This document shows positions 6,725-7,673 of a stretch of 7,673 bases of DNA, in pieces. The notes beneath the pieces are model-generated. The model made no database searches. It was not told where the DNA came from and saw only the letters and a program-made list of their open reading frames with translations. The stretch is taken from contig CALPKO020000053.1 in the NCBI GenBank assembly GCA_943324165.2, positions 1-7,673 of the forward strand, read 5' to 3'. The position numbers were made by a program, and so were the translations under genes. This DNA comes from Bdellovibrio sp. ZAP7. Its GTDB lineage: Bacteria; Bacteroidota; Bacteroidia; Flavobacteriales; Flavobacteriaceae. The first letter of the stretch is position 1. Each line of letters opens with the position of its first letter.

Positions 6725-6740
6725 TTGGCAAAAGTGCCAA
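6725..6740. repeat. Small inverted repeat TTGGCA-AAAG-TGCCAA
   Basis: A perfect 6-bp stem with a 4-nt loop, 84 bp before the HMG-CoA synthase start. No T-run follows in either direction, so a terminator is unlikely. An operator is possible; no regulator can be named. Confidence 0.6.
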
Positions 6741-6790
6741 AAATCGAAGTTTTATTCCGCAAATTTGATTGGTTTAAAGGTGATAATTGT

Positions 6791-6809
6791 AAATTTAAAT
6801 TTTTAAAAT
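6791..6809. repeat. 19-bp AT-only repeat, copy 2 (HMG-CoA synthase leader)
   Basis: Identical in the same strand orientation to 6455-6473. This copy ends 15 bp before the HMG-CoA synthase ATG, so relative to the adjacent genes the two copies read in opposite senses. Confidence 0.6.
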
Positions 6810-6824
6810 CAGAATAAAATTTAC

Positions 6825-7673
6825 ATGAAAACAGGAATTGATGCCATCGCTTTTGATGTTGCCAAAATACATTTGCCAATAAAAACATTAGCAAATGCTA
6901 GAAATATAGAACCCGAAAAATTAGAAAAAGGACTCGGATTAATCAAAATGACTTTACCCGATGTCCACCAAGACACCGTCGTTTTTGGCGCCAATGCACT
7001 GACAAAATTGATACTCGAAAACAATTTAAAGCTAGATGAAATTGCACGGATTTATGTCGGAACCGAGAGTGCCATTGACAGTTCAAAACCTATTGCAAGT
7101 TTTTTAATTGCTTTGATGGAACAAAAATTTGGCGAAAATAGCTTGTCTGAATGTGATGTGGTTGATTTCACCTTTGCTTGTATAGCAGGTGTTGACGCTT
7201 TGCAAAACTGCATTGACTTTGTAACCTTAAATCCAAACAAAAAAGCCATTGTTGTTACAACTGATTTTGCCAAATATGATCTAAATTCGACCGGAGAATA
7301 CACACAGGGAGCTGGTGCTTTAGCGATGTTGATTACTTCAAACCCTCGAATCATGGCTTTCGATAATTGCTGGGCAACCTCAACCAAAGGAGTTTTTGAT
7401 TTTTTTAAACCTTATCGACAAATTCCAAAACAGGAAATTACTCGCAACGATAACAACGATATTTGGTTTGGAAATCTCGAAGCTGAAATTGAGATTCACA
7501 AAGATCAACCCGTTTTTGAGGGACAATATTCCAATCAATGTTACATTGAAAGAACTAAAAATGCCTATTTTAGTTTAAAAAAACTTAAAAATACCGATTC
7601 AAGTCTTTACGCATCTTGGTTTAGTATCATTATGCATTTACCGTATTCGTTTCAAGGAAGAAGAATGTTGTCA
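6825..7673 (+). CDS. Hydroxymethylglutaryl-CoA synthase, N-terminal part (3' end off window)
   Basis: The frame opens with ATG at 6825 (MKTGIDAIAFDVAKIHLPIK) and runs to the right edge without a stop, 283 codons. It is a thiolase-fold condensing enzyme: acetyl-CoA plus acetoacetyl-CoA gives HMG-CoA, the committed entry to the mevalonate pathway. The catalytic residues are visible: E81 in YVGTESAIDSSKP, the nucleophile C119 in VDFTFACIAGVDAL and H271 in IIMHLPYSFQGRRM, matching the Glu-Cys-His set of Staphylococcus aureus HMG-CoA synthase (E79, C111, H233). The longer C119-H271 interval comes from an extended middle region. Other family blocks are TTDFAKYD and GEYTQGAGALAML. The missing C-terminal part should be about 150-180 residues. 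It is transcribed away from sdhC. Many Flavobacteriia make isoprenoids through mevalonate, so the gene is expected here. No Shine-Dalgarno is visible. Confidence 0.93.
   Translation, partial: MKTGIDAIAFDVAKIHLPIKTLANARNIEPEKLEKGLGLIKMTLPDVHQDTVVFGANALTKLILENNLKLDEIARIYVGTESAIDSSKPIASFLIALMEQKFGENSLSECDVVDFTFACIAGVDALQNCIDFVTLNPNKKAIVVTTDFAKYDLNSTGEYTQGAGALAMLITSNPRIMAFDNCWATSTKGVFDFFKPYRQIPKQEITRNDNNDIWFGNLEAEIEIHKDQPVFEGQYSNQCYIERTKNAYFSLKKLKNTDSSLYASWFSIIMHLPYSFQGRRMLS

Larger units (their letters stand above)
6450..6824. other. Divergent intergenic region, sdhC / HMG-CoA synthase
   Basis: This 375-bp gap separates the divergent sdhC and HMG-CoA synthase genes. It holds the sdhC promoter (6480-6511), two copies of a 19-bp AT-only word, a triple octamer repeat (6683-6706) and a small hairpin (6725-6740). 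No convincing small ORF, tRNA or other structured RNA was found. No perfect TAnnTTTG is present on the plus strand; the closest are CAAATTTG (6760-6767) and TGATTTTG (6620-6627), so the promoter of the HMG-CoA synthase gene is not assigned. Confidence 0.6.

Noticed and set aside
6821..7387. Minus-strand ORFs opposite HMG-CoA synthase (6821-7024 and 7052-7387)
   Set aside because: They lie antisense to a clear HMG-CoA synthase with catalytic residues and show no recognisable domain.

Overview
The window is an AT-rich chromosomal stretch whose gene order and protein features point to the Bacteroidota, most likely a Flavobacterium-like member of the Flavobacteriaceae. The evidence is the fused, five-helix, B-type SdhC, a cell-surface protein of the flavobacterial Ig-like class, the lack of Shine-Dalgarno sequences, a Bacteroidota-type promoter (TAnnTTTG at -7) in front of sdhC, and a bacterial HMG-CoA synthase. 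This assignment is inferred from sequence features; no database search was run.

Layout. (1) 1-1049, plus strand: the 3' two-thirds or so of an Ig-like/surface protein, cut by the left edge. (2) 1038-1805, minus: a YafV-type nitrilase-superfamily amidase, converging on (1) with a 12-bp overlap of the 3' ends. (3) 1819-1849: an intrinsic terminator reading in the minus direction, which closes the sdh operon. (4) 1875-6449, minus: the complex II operon, in transcription order sdhC, MNT nucleotidyltransferase, HEPN pseudogene, sdhA, ORF6N gene, sdhB. (5) 6450-6824: an AT-rich divergent intergenic region with the sdhC promoter, a triple octamer repeat, a small hairpin and two copies of a 19-bp AT word. 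(6) 6825-7673, plus: the N-terminal 283 codons of HMG-CoA synthase, cut by the right edge.

How the genes work together. SdhC, SdhA and SdhB form succinate:quinone oxidoreductase, with cytochrome b membrane anchor, flavoprotein and iron-sulfur protein all present and all key ligands visible. The amidase may supply 2-oxoglutarate from 2-oxoglutaramate. HMG-CoA synthase is the committed step of the mevalonate route to isoprenoids, including the quinone side chain.

The unusual part is the sdh operon itself. Both junctions between its core genes are occupied by accessory genes in the same orientation with gaps of 3 to 8 bp: a HepT/MntA-type (type VII) toxin-antitoxin pair between sdhC and sdhA, and an ORF6N-domain gene between sdhA and sdhB. 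The HEPN toxin gene carries an in-frame TGA 19 codons before its RX4HXY active site, while the MNT antitoxin keeps its full GSX10DXD motif. The ORF6N gene holds a perfect 25-bp inverted repeat inside its coding sequence. Together they look like selfish or regulatory cargo lodged in a core metabolic operon, with the toxin now decayed.
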